Origin: Alkalibacterium sp034520745
GTDB lineage: Bacteria > Bacillota > Bacilli > Lactobacillales > Carnobacteriaceae_A
Direction of reading: 5' to 3'
DNA length: 64,000 bases
NCBI GenBank assembly: GCA_034520745.1
Contig: JAXHNF010000016.1
Location: 121,804-185,803 of the forward strand
Shown: one piece after another, positions 18,519-28,917 of the stretch
Layout: the number at the start of each line of letters is the position of its first letter
How positions within the stretch are numbered: position 1 is the first letter of the stretch
The notes under the pieces: model-generated
What the model saw: the letters and a program-made list of their open reading frames with translations, nothing else
Databases searched by the model: none
What the model was told of the DNA's origin: nothing
Translations under genes and position numbers: made by a program

Positions 18519-18815
18519 TCAATCCAAGTGTTCATTGACGGACGTTACTTTTGATTCCATCATGTTTTCGTGGCCGGGTCTGATGTCGCCTTTGATAAAG
18601 ACTTCGGTACGTATGCCCTGTTCAGTTAGGACTTCGACGGCCTTTTTCACCACAGCCATTACTTCATCCCACGGCCCTTCGATCTCGGTAAACATGGACG
18701 TGGTCTTGGTCGGCATGCTGGAATCGTTGAGCACTTTGATCACTTTGGCGACGTGATCAGAAACACTCTCTCCTTCTCCAAGCGGCACGATTGAAACGGC
18801 AACTAAGGTATTCAT
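18519..18815 (-). CDS. MTH1187/YqgV family thiamine-binding protein
   Basis: Protein of 98 residues of the MTH1187 (DUF77) ferredoxin-like fold family. It begins MNTLVAVSIVPLGEGESVSDHVAKVIKVL and has the family's TEIEGPWDEVMAVVKKAVEVL block; members bind thiamine. The start follows GGAGGGATAG. The frame is intact and the length normal. A thiamine salvage operon lies about 3 kb away on the same strand, which fits the ligand, although this gene has its own terminator and no riboswitch that I can see. Confidence 0.87.
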   Translation of the reverse strand: MNTLVAVSIVPLGEGESVSDHVAKVIKVLNDSSMPTKTTSMFTEIEGPWDEVMAVVKKAVEVLTEQGIRTEVFIKGDIRPGHENMMESKVTSVNEHLD

Positions 18816-18931
18816 GATCTATCCCTCCTCCTTTTGAATAAATATAGCAGTAAAATGCTTTTCCTCACTGATCGACATATTCAGTATACAGCGCAGCTTT
18901 TTAGAGATGCAATGAATAGCCTTTGACAATA

Positions 18932-18970
18932 AAACAGATCAGAAACCTGTGACAGCTTCTGATCTGTTTA
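18932..18970 (-). terminator. Terminator of the M16C protease gene
   Basis: AAACAGATCAGAA pairs with TTCTGATCTGTTT across a 12-base loop just after the stop at 18983. Confidence 0.85.
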
Positions 18971-18982
18971 TGAAGGACTTGA

Positions 18983-21881
18983 CTAATAAAGCTCGTAGAC
19001 TTTGTCGAACAGGTCTTTTTCGTTTTCGATCTTGGCCTTGTTGCCGATGACCACGACGGTCCACTGCTTCAATGACTGCTTTGAAATCATCATGGAGAGA
19101 AGCCAGTTTGTCGGAATCGGTCGCCAGAATCTCTTCTTTCAGCTGGACGATGTCTTCTTTGGTGATGTTGCGTTTCAAGCGGTTGAAGGCGGTCAGTCCC
19201 TTGCTGTGCGCGGACTTCGGCTGTTCGAGTGGGCTTAGCGTGCCGATGATATATTTCAGGAGCTCGGATTCGGAAAGCGTGAGCCCTTTGATATAGTCCG
19301 GCATGTTCTGGTATACGTCGAGCGTTTTGCCGATGTTCGGATCACGGTAGGACCCCAGCGCCAAATTGCCGTTGCGGCGGTGCTGATAAAGCGAACCGTA
19401 CGCGCCGCCTTCACTCGGATGTTGTTCCACAGGTAATCGAAGCGGAAGGCTGTCGACAGGACTTGTGACGGTCCGGAGTAGTCCGACGTGTCTGCATCGC
19501 GTCACTCCCCAGTCCGACGTAATTGACGTCCTGTGCAGTAACGTAGGCTTCATTCTGCTTAGGTCCGGGCTTGTACGTGACGGCTTCACCGATCGGTTGA
19601 CTTGGCAGTGATGCGAAAGCGGTCGTCAGCACGTCTTTGACCTGCATTTTGCGGTCGGCCCCACCTGTGTAGAGGATGTTCAGACGGTCATTAGTCAGCA
19701 GTCTTGCCAGCATCTGGGTCAGCTTGAGGTTCAGTTCCACGGAATCGGATTTCAGCTCATCGCGGATGCCTTTCAGATAATTGAACTGATCGATGCCGTT
19801 GAGCAGTTCGTTCAGCTTCGCGGCCGGTTTCACCTGGCTCAGGGCACGGTTGGCGACCAAGGCATGCGAACTGAAGTTGACCTGGTTTTCAAAGTTGGAG
19901 ATCAGACGCTGTGTGATCTTCAGCAGTTCTCCCCTTGTTGTCGAACTGATGCGAGCAGATACTCTTTCATCAGTCCGGTCAGATCTTCCCAAGAAGCTGC
20001 CAGGGCCTTCCCGCTGACTTTGAAGTACGGCTTGATGTTCCCTTCCTTGTCTTCGTAGACAGCGACGTTCCCGTGGATGCCGCCGGTGTGTGTGTCGATT
20101 TCCGTCTCCGAGCGCGGCTTCATCATAGTTTTCGGTCGCCAGTTTGCCCAGCAGATGACTGAAATAGCCCAGCAGCGGATAATCTTCCGCGTCAAAGTCT
20201 CTGATGTCAAAGTACAAGTTGATGTAGTCGATCCCTGAAGTGAACTGCTCGGCATGGTAGAACGACGTCTCTTCACCGAACGGTTCCTCCTCGATAGGGT
20301 AGTCCGGTTCATCTGTGGTCAGATCTTCGCGTTTCAGCGTCGGGATCTTGGCCAGGTCTTCCGGAGCGTCGGGCGTTTCCTGACGTGCCATCAGCGCCTG
20401 CGTGTCTTTGATGATGCGTTCACGTTCTTCTTCTGGCAGATTGCTCTTGTATTCCTGCAGGTAGCTGTGCGTTTCTTCTTCCTGCTTGTCGCTCTTTGCC
20501 TGGTTCGGCTTTTAAAATGACCTACGTGAACAAGTCGTTGTCCAGGAATTTGCGCTGGATCAGGTCTTCGAAGTAGCCCTCGTCGACTTTGTTGGCCAGT
20601 TCTTCCAGATAATCGTTGAACTGCAGATTCACGAACGGGTCCTTGCCGTACAGCCAGGTGTTGAGTGACTGGATCGCGTAGATGACCCCGCGCGGATTGT
20701 CTTCCGAGATTGCCGCTTCACGGGTCTGGAAGGTGATCTTGTTGAGTGCTGCCTGGATCAGGTCTTTGTCGATGCCGTTTTTCACCAGGCTCGGTCAGTG
20801 TCTCTTCCACGACCTGCTTGAATGTCGGCATTTTATCGGCGCTTGAATACTTCGCCATGATCAGAAAAGCGGTCGGATAACCGATGTCGGAAACGTCACT
20901 GTTGATGTCTCCGCCGATCTCAGCGTCGAGCAAGGCTTTTTTAAGCGGTGACTGAGTTGTTCCCGAACAGGATCTCGTCCAGGACTTCCAGACCGAAGAT
21001 GTCCAGTGTCTCGTCAGGCAGCGCGCCGTGCCAGCCGAGGGCCAGATAATCTTTCCCGGTCGGATCGTCTCCCGCTGTGATGGAATACGTGTCGGTATAA
21101 ACCGACTCTTCTGACTTTTTCGGTTCAAAGGACAAGTCGGTCTCTTCGTCAAGTCTGCCCATGCCGGTGAAGTATCCTTCCAGCGAACCGAAGACCTTGT
21201 TGATGTTCAAGTCGCCGTAAACGATCGTCAGCGAGTTGCTCGGGTGGTAGTATCTCTGATGGAAAGTGACGAATTCTTCCTGAGTCAGTGTCGGGATGGC
21301 TTTCGGATCACCGCCGGAATTGTTGCTGTAGACGGTCCCCGGGTAAAGCTGACTGGATACGTGATCGTAGACCTGGCGCTCCGGTGAAGCCTGCGCCCCT
21401 TTCATCTCGTTGTAAACGACCCCTTTATAGATCAGGTCATCCTCTTCGTTTTCGAGGTGGTAGTGCCACCCTTCCTGGGCCAGGATCTGTTCGTCTTCAT
21501 ACAGTTTCGGCTGGAAGACGGCATCTAAGTACACGCCCACCAGATGACCGAAATCTTTTTCATTCGTGGATGCCACCGGATAAATCGTTTTGTCGGAAAA
21601 CGTCATGGCGTTGACAAAGGTATTGAGCGAGCCTTTGATCAGTTCCACGAACGGCTCTTTGGACGGATATTTTTTCGACCCGTTCAGGACGGAATGCTCC
21701 AGGATATGGGCGAGTACCGTCGTCATTATACGGCGGTGTTTTGAAAGCGATCGTGAATGACTTGTTCGTGTGCGTCGTTGGCCAGGTGCAGGACCTTGGC
21801 TCCCGTTTCTTCATGTTCATATAAATGACCTTCAGAATGGATATCTGGAAGGGTTTGTGATTCGATTTGCTTAAAGACCAT
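18983..21881 (-). CDS. Insulinase-family M16C zinc metalloprotease, PreP-like (multiple frameshifts)
   Basis: Large peptidase of about 966 residues, typical of bacterial presequence-protease-like enzymes that degrade peptides in a closed chamber. It starts MVFKQIESQTLPDIHSEGHL at 21881. The inverted zinc motif HILEH is in TTVLAHILEHSVLNGSKKYP at about residue 55, with the downstream glutamate region in YNEMKGAQASPERQVYDH. The M16C-associated domain continues in later frames (DRLNILYTGGADRKMQVKD). The protein ends DLFDKVYELY at 18983. Breaks are visible near 21720, 20945, 20790, 20520, 20110, 19930, 19500 and 19050, about one per 350 bases. Such density in an otherwise conserved protein points to sequencing error. 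Confidence 0.85.
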
Positions 21882-22111
21882 AACTATCTCCTTCGGCTTC
21901 TCATTATTTTTTCATATAAGACCATTGTACATGAATGCACGCCCGCTTTGACTTAGAAAAAGTGACTGATCAGAACGAAGTCTATACTCTTTAATACAGT
22001 TTCTTACAGGAATAGAAATGGGTAATCCACGCAGAGTTGTTTATTAATTCATTTGACGGGTCATTATACGATAAGATCAGAGTGTGTGATCCAGCTTAGA
22101 GCTGATTATGA

Positions 22112-22766
22112 CTAAACTGTTTTCTTCAACAAGGAGACTGTCTGTTTGATATCCGGTACTTTTTGTTATAGCAGAAATCACCGCAATTACCATTCACTCC
22201 GGTTTGTCTGACAAGTATAGCCCGATCTTCGGAAATACCGCCGATTGCCACAATAGGTTTTCTGGTCTTCCTGGCTGCTGTCTTTTTCAGCAGCTCCAAA
22301 CCGATAATTTTTTTCGCGTCGACTTTTGAAGAGGTGGAGTAAACGGGACCCACACCAATGTAATCGACGCCTTCCAGTTTTTCAGCCGTCAAAAACTGTT
22401 CGAAAGAATTGACAGATAAGCCGACAAACATGTCTTCGCCTGCCAGCTGGACTGTTTCTTCAATTGTCAAATCTTCCTGGCCGACATGTACACCATCGGC
22501 TCCGATAGCCACGGCAAGGGAAACATCATCCATTTATTACCAGAAAGGGACACCCGCCGAACGGCAAAGAGTTCAGACAGGTTTCAGCCATATGCTTGAT
22601 TTCAGGCAGGATCTTTCAGGCTTCCCGGTCCCTTTTCTCTATACTGGAAGACAGTTATTCCCGCTTCCAGGGCCTCCTTAAGGACATCGGGTAATGACCG
22701 GCCTTTTATATCCTGCGTCCCTGCGATAAAATACAATTCAAGTGCTTTCTCAACAGCCCTTTTCAT
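22112..22766 (-). CDS. thiE: Thiamine-phosphate synthase (frameshifted)
   Basis: Joins the hydroxymethylpyrimidine and thiazole phosphates to make thiamine phosphate. It starts MKRAVEKALELYFIAGTQD at 22766, then VFQYREKGPGS. After breaks near 22610 and 22530 come NDDVSLAVAIGADGVHVGQEDL, DYIGVGPVYSTSSK and PIVAIGGIS, all diagnostic of ThiE. A further break near 22180 restores the ending DIKQTVSLLKKTV at 22112. It is the last gene of the thiW-thiM-thiD-thiE operon; its start overlaps the thiD stop. Confidence 0.92.
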
Positions 22767-23550
22767 TGGACACTCTCCCTGTATGCCCAGTGATTGGTCG
22801 GACCGTGGCCGTTACCGACGTGGATCGGATGAGCAATAGCGGCCTGGATGAAGGCTTTCCCCACTTCGACCGCCTTTTCAACGGACTGCCCTTTAGCCAG
22901 TTCCGCAGCGATGCAGGCAGAAAACGTGCATCCTGTTCCATGCGTGTCCTTTGTCGTTATGCGCGGTGAATCATACCGCCGTTCTGTTCGATCCGCCATC
23001 AGCAGATAATCACGGGCACGTTCTGTGCTTTCCATATGTCCGCCTTTTATCAGAACATTTTTACTGCCGGATTTTTGAATGAGTGCTGCGGCTGTTCTCA
23101 TGTCTTCTTCTGTTTCGATCGTCATTCCAGTCAGTTCTTCCGCCTCCGGGATGTTCGGTGTCAATACGTCAGCTAGAGGAACCAGTTTAGTCCTCATTGC
23201 TTCCAGGGCCTGTGTTTCCATCAAAAGGGCGCCTCCCTTGGCGACCATGACGGGATCCACAACGAGCTGAATGTCTGGATGAGCGGCAGCTCCTCCGCTA
23301 TAAGGGTGATATACGTCTCATCGACAAGCATACCAGTTTTCATGGCAGCGATACTGAAATCCGAAAAAACAGAAGTCATCTGCTGTCTGACACCTTCCAG
23401 CGGCACTTCTACAGATCCCTGGACCCCGAGCGTGTTCTGAGCTGTTACCGCTGTAATGACCGATGTCCCGAAAACGTCTCTTTCCTGAAACGTTTTGAGG
23501 TCTGCCTGTATCCCGGCTCCACCCCCACTGTCGCTTCCGGCTATCGTCAA
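22763..23550 (-). CDS. thiD: Hydroxymethylpyrimidine/phosphomethylpyrimidine kinase (frameshifted)
   Basis: Phosphorylates HMP to HMP diphosphate for thiamine synthesis. The ribokinase-fold N-terminus LTIAGSDSGGGAGIQADLKTF is clear, followed by VITAVTAQNTLGVQ. After a break near 23255 come DPVMVAKGGALLM, VLTPNIPEAEELTG, VLIKGGH and the anion-hole motif DTHGTGCTFSACIAAEL. The start is uncertain: a TTG at 23550 is in frame, but an ATG overlapping the thiM stop (ATGA) is one base out of frame and may be the true start. It lies between thiM and thiE. Confidence 0.92.
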
Positions 23551-23563
23551 GACCTGTAATTTC

Positions 23564-24397
23564 TCATTCGCTTCCTCCCTCGCTTTGTTCGGTGCTGTAT
23601 CGTATGATTTTTTCTTTTTCCAAAACGTCCTGGTCAGTTACTTTATAAAGGGCATCCATCAATGACACGCGGAAACTACCAGGCCCGTTGACTGAAGGAT
23701 TTTCTGCCGCCATTTCAGCCGCCACGGCATAGGTGACACATGCCTGGACCGTGCTTTCTAATGCAGTATCTTTCCCTACTGCCAGAAAGGCACCGCATAT
23801 CCCACTCAACATGCAGCCGGTTCCGGTAACTGTTGTCAAAGAGGATCCCCATTCAGAATGCCGACGGTCTGTCTCCCATCAGAAACAAAATCCTCTTTTC
23901 CACTGACCGCAGCGATCGTCTGATAGCGTTTTGCAACACGTTCTGCGATTTCCTTCCCTGAAGCCGTTCCTTCTCCTGAATCGACACCCTTGCTGGTCCA
24001 TTCTGATCCCGGCCAGATAAGCCATTTCACCGGCGTTTCCTCTTATCAGTTGAATCTTCACTTCTTTCAGCAGACGGGAAACGGCCTCTTTTCTGAAATG
24101 CGTCGCTCCGACCCCGACAGGATCAAGGAATGACCGGGACTCCCTTTATGTTGGCAGACTTTCCGGCCAGCTCCATGGTTTTTAACGTTTCTGCCGTCAA
24201 GGTTCCAATATTTAGTACCACAAGCCTCGGCGAATCCAGCTACTTCTTCCATTTCTTCCGCGAGCTGTGGCCATCATGGGAGAAGCACCGATCGCAAGCA
24301 GACTGTTGGCGACGTCATTGGCCACGACCTGGTTCGTGATGCTGTGCACCAGCGGATTCTCCCGGCGTATCTTCTTCAGCAGACTGTCTCTGTTCAT
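23564..24397 (-). CDS. thiM: Hydroxyethylthiazole kinase (multiple frameshifts)
   Basis: Salvages the thiazole half of thiamine by phosphorylating hydroxyethylthiazole. The N-terminus, MNRDSLLKKIRRENPLVHSITNQVVANDVANSLLAIGASPMM, is diagnostic. Later frames give GNAGEMAYLAG, then GKEIAERVAKRYQTIAAVSGKEDFVSD and the catalytic TTVTGTGCMLSGICGAFLAVG. Breaks lie near 24270, 24180, 24120, 24020 and 23838. The TGA stop overlaps an ATG that may start thiD. It follows thiW by about 20 bases, so a salvage-type operon is evident. Confidence 0.92.
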
Positions 24398-24418
24398 TTT
24401 TGTCTTTCCCCTAACAGT

Positions 24419-24894
24419 TTAGATAAATTTTTCTCTTTTGCCTGAACAACTGATGAACAATCCTATGATCGTCCCGGCCAGTGAACTCAGGAAAAAGGCG
24501 GCAGGAAACCGAAAAGTGTGGCTTCCTGCGACAGAACAAGTCTTGCGATCGGATAACTCGATCAGAGCACCGAAGATTCCTGTACCAATGACTTCTCCTG
24601 CTCCAAGAAGCCAGAATTTCTTATAGTGCCTGAACAGCATACCTGAAAGAAATGCCCCGATCATGCTCCCGGGAAAGGCCAAAGGTGATCCTGTACCGGT
24701 AACGTTCGCATAAAAGATACACTGAATGCCTGTGTCAGGCTGTACCACGGGCCGAGCAGAGCACTCGTGACGATATTCATCAGATGCTGCATGGGAGCGA
24801 TTCTTACAAAGCCCAGCGGAATGACAAAGATGCTGCTCCCGATGTAGCCGATTGCTATCAATAAAGATGTTTGAACCGTTTTTCTGGTGTTCAT
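24419..24894 (-). CDS. thiW: ThiW, substrate-binding S component of a thiazole ECF transporter (frameshifted)
   Basis: Small polytopic membrane protein that, with a shared ECF energizing module, imports the thiamine thiazole precursor. It starts MNTRKTVQTSLLIAIGYIGSSIFVIPLGFVRIAPMQH after an AGAGG site. After breaks near 24720-24690 it continues SPLAFPGSMIGAFLSGMLFRHYKKFWLLGAGEVIGTGIFGALI, and ends with another helix (SSLAGTIIGLFIS). The ECF module is not in this window. It is the first gene behind the TPP riboswitch, directly upstream of thiM, a standard arrangement that supports the thiazole substrate. Confidence 0.9.
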
Positions 24895-24930
24895 ATAACC
24901 TCTTCCTCTCCATTTCATTTTTCATCAAAT

Positions 24931-24976
24931 AAAAAACACCACTGATTCGTCCCTGGAGGACAAAAAAGTGGTGTTG
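24931..24976 (-). terminator. Riboswitch-controlled terminator before thiW
   Basis: AACACCACT and AGTGGTGTT form a stem followed by TTTTTT on the minus strand. It lies between the TPP aptamer and the thiW start, so it is very probably the expression platform that ends transcription when thiamine diphosphate is bound. Confidence 0.9.
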
Positions 24977-25034
24977 CGTTTTATTTACGATAAACAGAAG
25001 CACGCAGAAAATAGTCTTCCGTCCGCTATAGTTA

Positions 25035-25136
25035 TCAGCCACGTTTTCCTCCGCTGGTACGAACCAGATTAGGTCTAAGGGTCAGAACAATGTCAATCTC
25101 AGCCCGTCATTTTCAGTGACGGGCACCCCTAGTGGT
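25035..25136 (-). promoter_or_regulatory. TPP (thiamine diphosphate) riboswitch
   Basis: On the minus strand the order of conserved elements is CTAGGGGTGCCC, a stem CCGTCACTGAAAATGACGG, GCTGAGAT, GACCCTTAGACC, AATCTGGTTCGTACCAG and CGGAGGAAAACGTGG. These match the THI-box consensus (GGGGTGC, GCTGAGA, ACCCTTTGAACCTGA, CTGG-TAAT-CCAG-CG, GGAA) closely. It controls thiW-thiM-thiD-thiE through the terminator at 24931-24976. Confidence 0.95.
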
Positions 25137-25156
25137 ATTCTATTTAATTTGAGTTT

Positions 25157-25185
25157 ATAATAACACACTCTTACTTCATTCCCAA
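25157..25185 (-). promoter_or_regulatory. Candidate promoter of the thi operon
   Basis: TTGGGA (25185-25180) and TATTAT (25162-25157) are separated by 17 bases on the minus strand, about 20 bases before the first conserved riboswitch element. Position and spacing fit a vegetative promoter. Confidence 0.65.
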
Positions 25186-25237
25186 CATTTTTTTCCATAT
25201 AAAACCCGGGTCTCCATTTTATTTAGAAGAAAACAGA

Positions 25238-26421
25238 CTAGTCCCTGAACGTCACGCCGTTCGCTTTGAGCTCTTTTATCGTTACAGGACCGATACCATC
25301 CAGACCAAGGACATCTTCTTCAGTTATTTCGGCAAAGTCTTCATAAGTCCGCAGTACCGGCTCAGGTAAAGGGCTCGGAGACGGTCGATTTTCATTCCCC
25401 GGAGCGGATTAGACTCTTCGTCTCTTTGAGAGTTAAAGACATCCAGCCATATCCACGTGTCCGGAGGGATCGATTTCGCCATAGAAAGCCTGACGTCTTG
25501 ATTTGGATTTTTGGTCTTCAGGCAGCAGCTCCAGCGTCTCGCGCTTCAGCCAGCTGAAGAGATAATCATTTTCCACAATGAGATACAGAACATCTCTCAA
25601 GGCCATGAGTAAGCTCTGGTAAGAAAACGGCCGATAAGAACTTGACGCAGTGATCTGATCGTCGTAGAGGTCTCTGAGCGGCCACATATCAGCGACGAAC
25701 AGATCACTTGTTTCAGGATTGACTTCCACAAGTTTTTCCAGCAGGTTCCTGGCCAGATCTCTGCGGTCGGTCAGGACGGCCAGGATAATGATCGGCAGCA
25801 GCATCTGGTCGTCTTCTTCGGCACTCTCAGCCTTCTGAAAGAAGCGCCAGGCATTCTTCCAGTCGAACTTGCGCACATACACGGTCATGATCTTGTAGCG
25901 TGTCCCCAGCGCGTCTGTCTCGTCTATGTTGTATAGCTCCAGGAGATGATCCAGCGCGTGATCGAGCATGCCCACTTCCAGATACAAAAAGGCCAGCTTG
26001 CCTTTCAGTCTCAGGTATGGCCGTTCCTCCACATGACGGTAGCCGCCTCTTTCGGTATTTTGGGCCCAGTCTTTATGCGCTCTTTTTTCGAGAAATTTAT
26101 ACTGTTCGATCAGATCGATCAAATCTGTGTTGAAATCTGAATCAAGCAGCATGGCCTGGGCGTCCCAGTTTTCCGGCCAGATTTCTATTGCTTCCCGGAT
26201 AGGTTTTTCCGGCGTTTCAGTGAAGAGACCGACTGGGCCTCTTCCAGCTTGTTCATGGACCGTGTTTCTTTCGTTTCCATTTCCGATTCACTGAAACTGT
26301 TATCTTCCATTGGTCCATCGTTTAGCATTCGTGTAAAGAAATCGACGGCTTCCTCAGGAGAAGCGAATTCGTCCCCGTGTTTATTAAGAAACTGCTGTAC
26401 CATGCGCTGAAACCGTTCCAT
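25238..26421 (-). CDS. Tetratricopeptide-repeat protein with C-terminal helix-hairpin-helix (frameshifted)
   Basis: Reassembled soluble protein of about 393 residues. Residues 1-70 are charged (MERFQRMVQQFLNKHGDEFASPEEAVDFFTRML). The middle holds TPR-like helical pairs (KLAFLYLEVGMLDHALDHLLELY, WRFFQKAESAEEDDQMLLP, DLARNLLEKLVEVNPE). After breaks near 25455 and 25405 the frame continues TWIWLDVFNSQRDEESNPL and ends ITEEDVLGLDGIGPVTIKELKANGV, a DNA- or protein-binding helix-hairpin-helix. Another break near 26200 joins the first two parts. TPR proteins scaffold complexes; partner and function are unknown. Confidence 0.7.
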
Positions 26422-26510
26422 TCCGTTGGCATTATCCTGACTCCTTCATTTTTAAGTAAGTTTATTATATATCTAACCGTTTTCATTTTTCAATCGCTTG
26501 CTGAATACTT

Positions 26511-27517
26511 TTAAATGAACATCAGAACCAGCAGTGCGTAGCAGCCGAACGTGATCAGAACGCTCAGCATCGTGCCGATCACGAAGTACTCGGAAAAGTA
26601 CGGGTCCTCAGCAATCAGCTTATAGCGCGCAAAGGCTTTGATGGACAGGATCGCGACCACTGACAGGAGACTGCCGAAGAAAAAAGACAGCGGATCGGCA
26701 GACGTTCCAGGTTACCGATCATGGCCCGTGCTCCTTTGAACCCGATGTCGCTGCTCGGTATGTGACGGGAGAGCGGTGGCCTTTTTCGGGTCGTACTTGG
26801 AACTGACTGCACGGATGACCAGATTAGTCGGCTTCATCAAAAGCAATAAGACGAAACTCAAGGCTATCAGCACCCGATATGGCGACTGAACAATAAACAG
26901 ACTGAACGGGAGGGGTGAATGCTGAAGCAGATTCAGTCCCAGAAAAACCACCTGCAAGCAGGATCAGAGCTGACTGGCACTCAGAACGATATAGGTGCTC
27001 GCATGCTTGAGCAGTCTGTTCCAGGATAGTCAGTACCCGTATCTTTTCTTTTCAAAACATAGAGACTGGCTCACAAGAATGATCAGGAAACAACACACCG
27101 ATGCCGGCAAGAATGAATGGATTCTCACTGACAGTAACAATCTGCGTTCAAGACGAATATGCCAAAGCAGATAAAGCATCTGCTGGATAGAAAACTGAAC
27201 GAATGGACCGGTTCTTTACGTAAAACATGTGCAGCGAGTGATCACTGCTCAGAGTTGCTCGTGAAGAAGAACTTCAGCGGGTTCTTGATCTTGTTCTCGA
27301 ATAAGATATACCCGCGCAGCAGGCCGGATACGATCACGAGCCACTTCGATTTAAAGCCATCACTGCCCGTCATTCAGGCCGTAGACAGCGCGCTCGTAGA
27401 AGCCCAGACAAACTGAAGGGCTTGAGAGACTGCATAAGCTTCTCTTGACTCATCAGTACTCGTCGGCTGGAAATAGAAATAACTGACGACATGGGCAATG
27501 AGTGCTTCGATGATCAT
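26511..27517 (-). CDS. DUF3307 membrane protein paired with SatD (multiple frameshifts)
   Basis: Polytopic membrane protein of about 335 residues, badly broken. It starts MIIEALIAHVVSYFYFQPT at 27517 after AGGGAGGGAC, which matches the DUF3307 opening, and ends DPYFSEYFVIGTMLSVLITFGCYALLVLMFI at 26511. Several further hydrophobic segments can be read between (VLIALSFVLLLLMKPTNLVIR). DUF3307 genes commonly sit beside satD, as here: the satD stop is two bases from this start. Function is unknown. Confidence 0.7.
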
Positions 27518-27518
27518 G

Positions 27519-28228
27519 TCAGTCCCTCCCTTCTTCGATTTTTTCAGCGAGGAGCTTTCGCGACTGGATGTACTGCTTGATCTGTGTCGAAATGATTCGC
27601 TTACTGACGGTCTGGGCACTGAATGCTTTGTTCAGCCCTTTTTCCAGCGCCTCCGTGACCTGCTGATTGCTTACCGCGGCATAATGACTGGCCTTCAGCA
27701 CATGATACACCGTTTCTTTCTGCGTCGTGGTCCACTGGTTGCGGATCACGTTCTGAAGCCGGATGACGCTGTTGTGAAACAGGTCATCTGCCTGTACTGT
27801 TTTGATTTTTTCATTGAGCAGACCGTAATCATTGTCTTCATGGACCGAGTCGATCGCTTCTCTGGCATGCCAGTATGCAGGGCCGTCCGCACCGATGCTG
27901 AGTTCTTTGTTTTTGATCGGTGTGGTCAATGCCCCGATGCCGATCCCCCACCTCAAAGAGATCTCTTCGTCCAGCTGCTGGTGTGTCTTCAGCTGCAGTT
28001 CCAGCGTGATAAGGTCGATGAGTAAAAAGGCCGTTTCCACATCTTCGACGATCCCCTGGAATTCGTCCCCCAGTGTGATGGTCAGGTGCGAGTCGATCTG
28101 CTTTGAAAATGCCTTGTTCACTTTATCCAGATATACCGGAAAGGATACTCCTGCGTCTGGGCCCGCTCTTTCATCTTTTTGGAAGCAATGATGTCGGCGA
28201 TCAGTGCCACTTTTGTGTCCTGTTTCAT
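27519..28228 (-). CDS. SatD family protein (frameshifted)
   Basis: Cytoplasmic protein of about 235 residues of the SatD family, named from the secretion and acid tolerance locus of Streptococcus mutans. It starts MKQDTKVALIADIIASKKMKERA at 28228; after a break near 28145 it continues MNKAFSKQIDSHLTITLGDEFQGIVEDVETAFLL, then LRWGIGIGALTTPI and SIGADGPAYWHAREAI. These segments resemble a nucleotide-cyclase-like fold. The C-terminal part (ALEKGLNKAFSAQTVSKRI) looks like a helix-turn-helix. It is immediately upstream of the DUF3307 gene. Confidence 0.8.
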
Positions 28229-28426
28229 TATGACGTCTCTCCTTTCGATCATTCTTCCTTAATATAAACTAAAAATGGTTGATTTTCAAGTTTCAACCTT
28301 TTTCAGTTTAATTTTGTCTGTGAATAGGTACCCAAGGCCTATGAATAGAAATTGGTGAACCCTATTGATAGAATTTAAGTGTTCGGTAAAAAGAATAAAA
28401 TAAAACTATCAAGGAGTCGAACGTTA

Positions 28427-28829
28427 ATGTCAGAGAAAACTAACTGATCCGCGTACGAAGTCTGAGAAGTTTCCTAAACAGAACGACCTCCGGCCATCGA
28501 TGAAATGGAACCCACCCGATTCGAAGTCTTATAAAGGCTATAACCGTCTGGAAGGACGCAATGCCCTGATCACAGGAGGCGATTCGGGTATCGGACGGCG
28601 CGCATGCTATCCGCGAGGTGCCAATGTCGCCATCAGTTCTTCCCGGCGAAGAAGAGCCAATGATGTAAGAGATCGTTGAAGCGGAAGGCAGAAATCAATG
28701 GTGTTGTTGGCTGAGCAGCTCAGCCGGTCCAGCTGGGCTCCTCTTTATGTTCTGTTTGCCTCGGACGAAGGCAGTTACATCACTGGCCAGATCTACGGCA
28801 TAACCGGCGGGAAACCGATGGCCTTGTAA
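28427..28829 (+). pseudogene. Short-chain dehydrogenase (YhdF/YtxG-like) with large internal deletion
   Basis: The start (after AAGGAG) encodes MSEKT and, after a one-base shift, LTDPRTKSEKFPKQNDL, MKWNPPDSKSYKGYNRLEGRNALITGGDSGIGR, the Rossmann motif of the glucose/ribitol-dehydrogenase-like SDR group. From about 28690 the sequence jumps to the C-terminal end APLYVLFASDEGSYITGQIYGITGG and a stop at 28829. About 400 bases are present where the family has about 870, so the YxxxK active site is missing. This is a true deletion or an assembly collapse, not merely a base error. Confidence 0.75.
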
Positions 28830-28879
28830 GGAGTCAACCTTATAAAGGCGATTACGTTTATTCAACCATATAAGGATGA

Positions 28880-28915
28880 AAAAGACCCTGCAGTAAAAAC
28901 TCTGTCGGGTCTTTC
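28880..28915. terminator. Terminator between the SDR remnant and the OsmC gene
   Basis: AAAAGACCCTGCAG pairs with CTGTCGGGTCTTT around a loop of A-rich sequence. It can serve both convergent genes. Confidence 0.75.
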
Positions 28916-28917
28916 AT

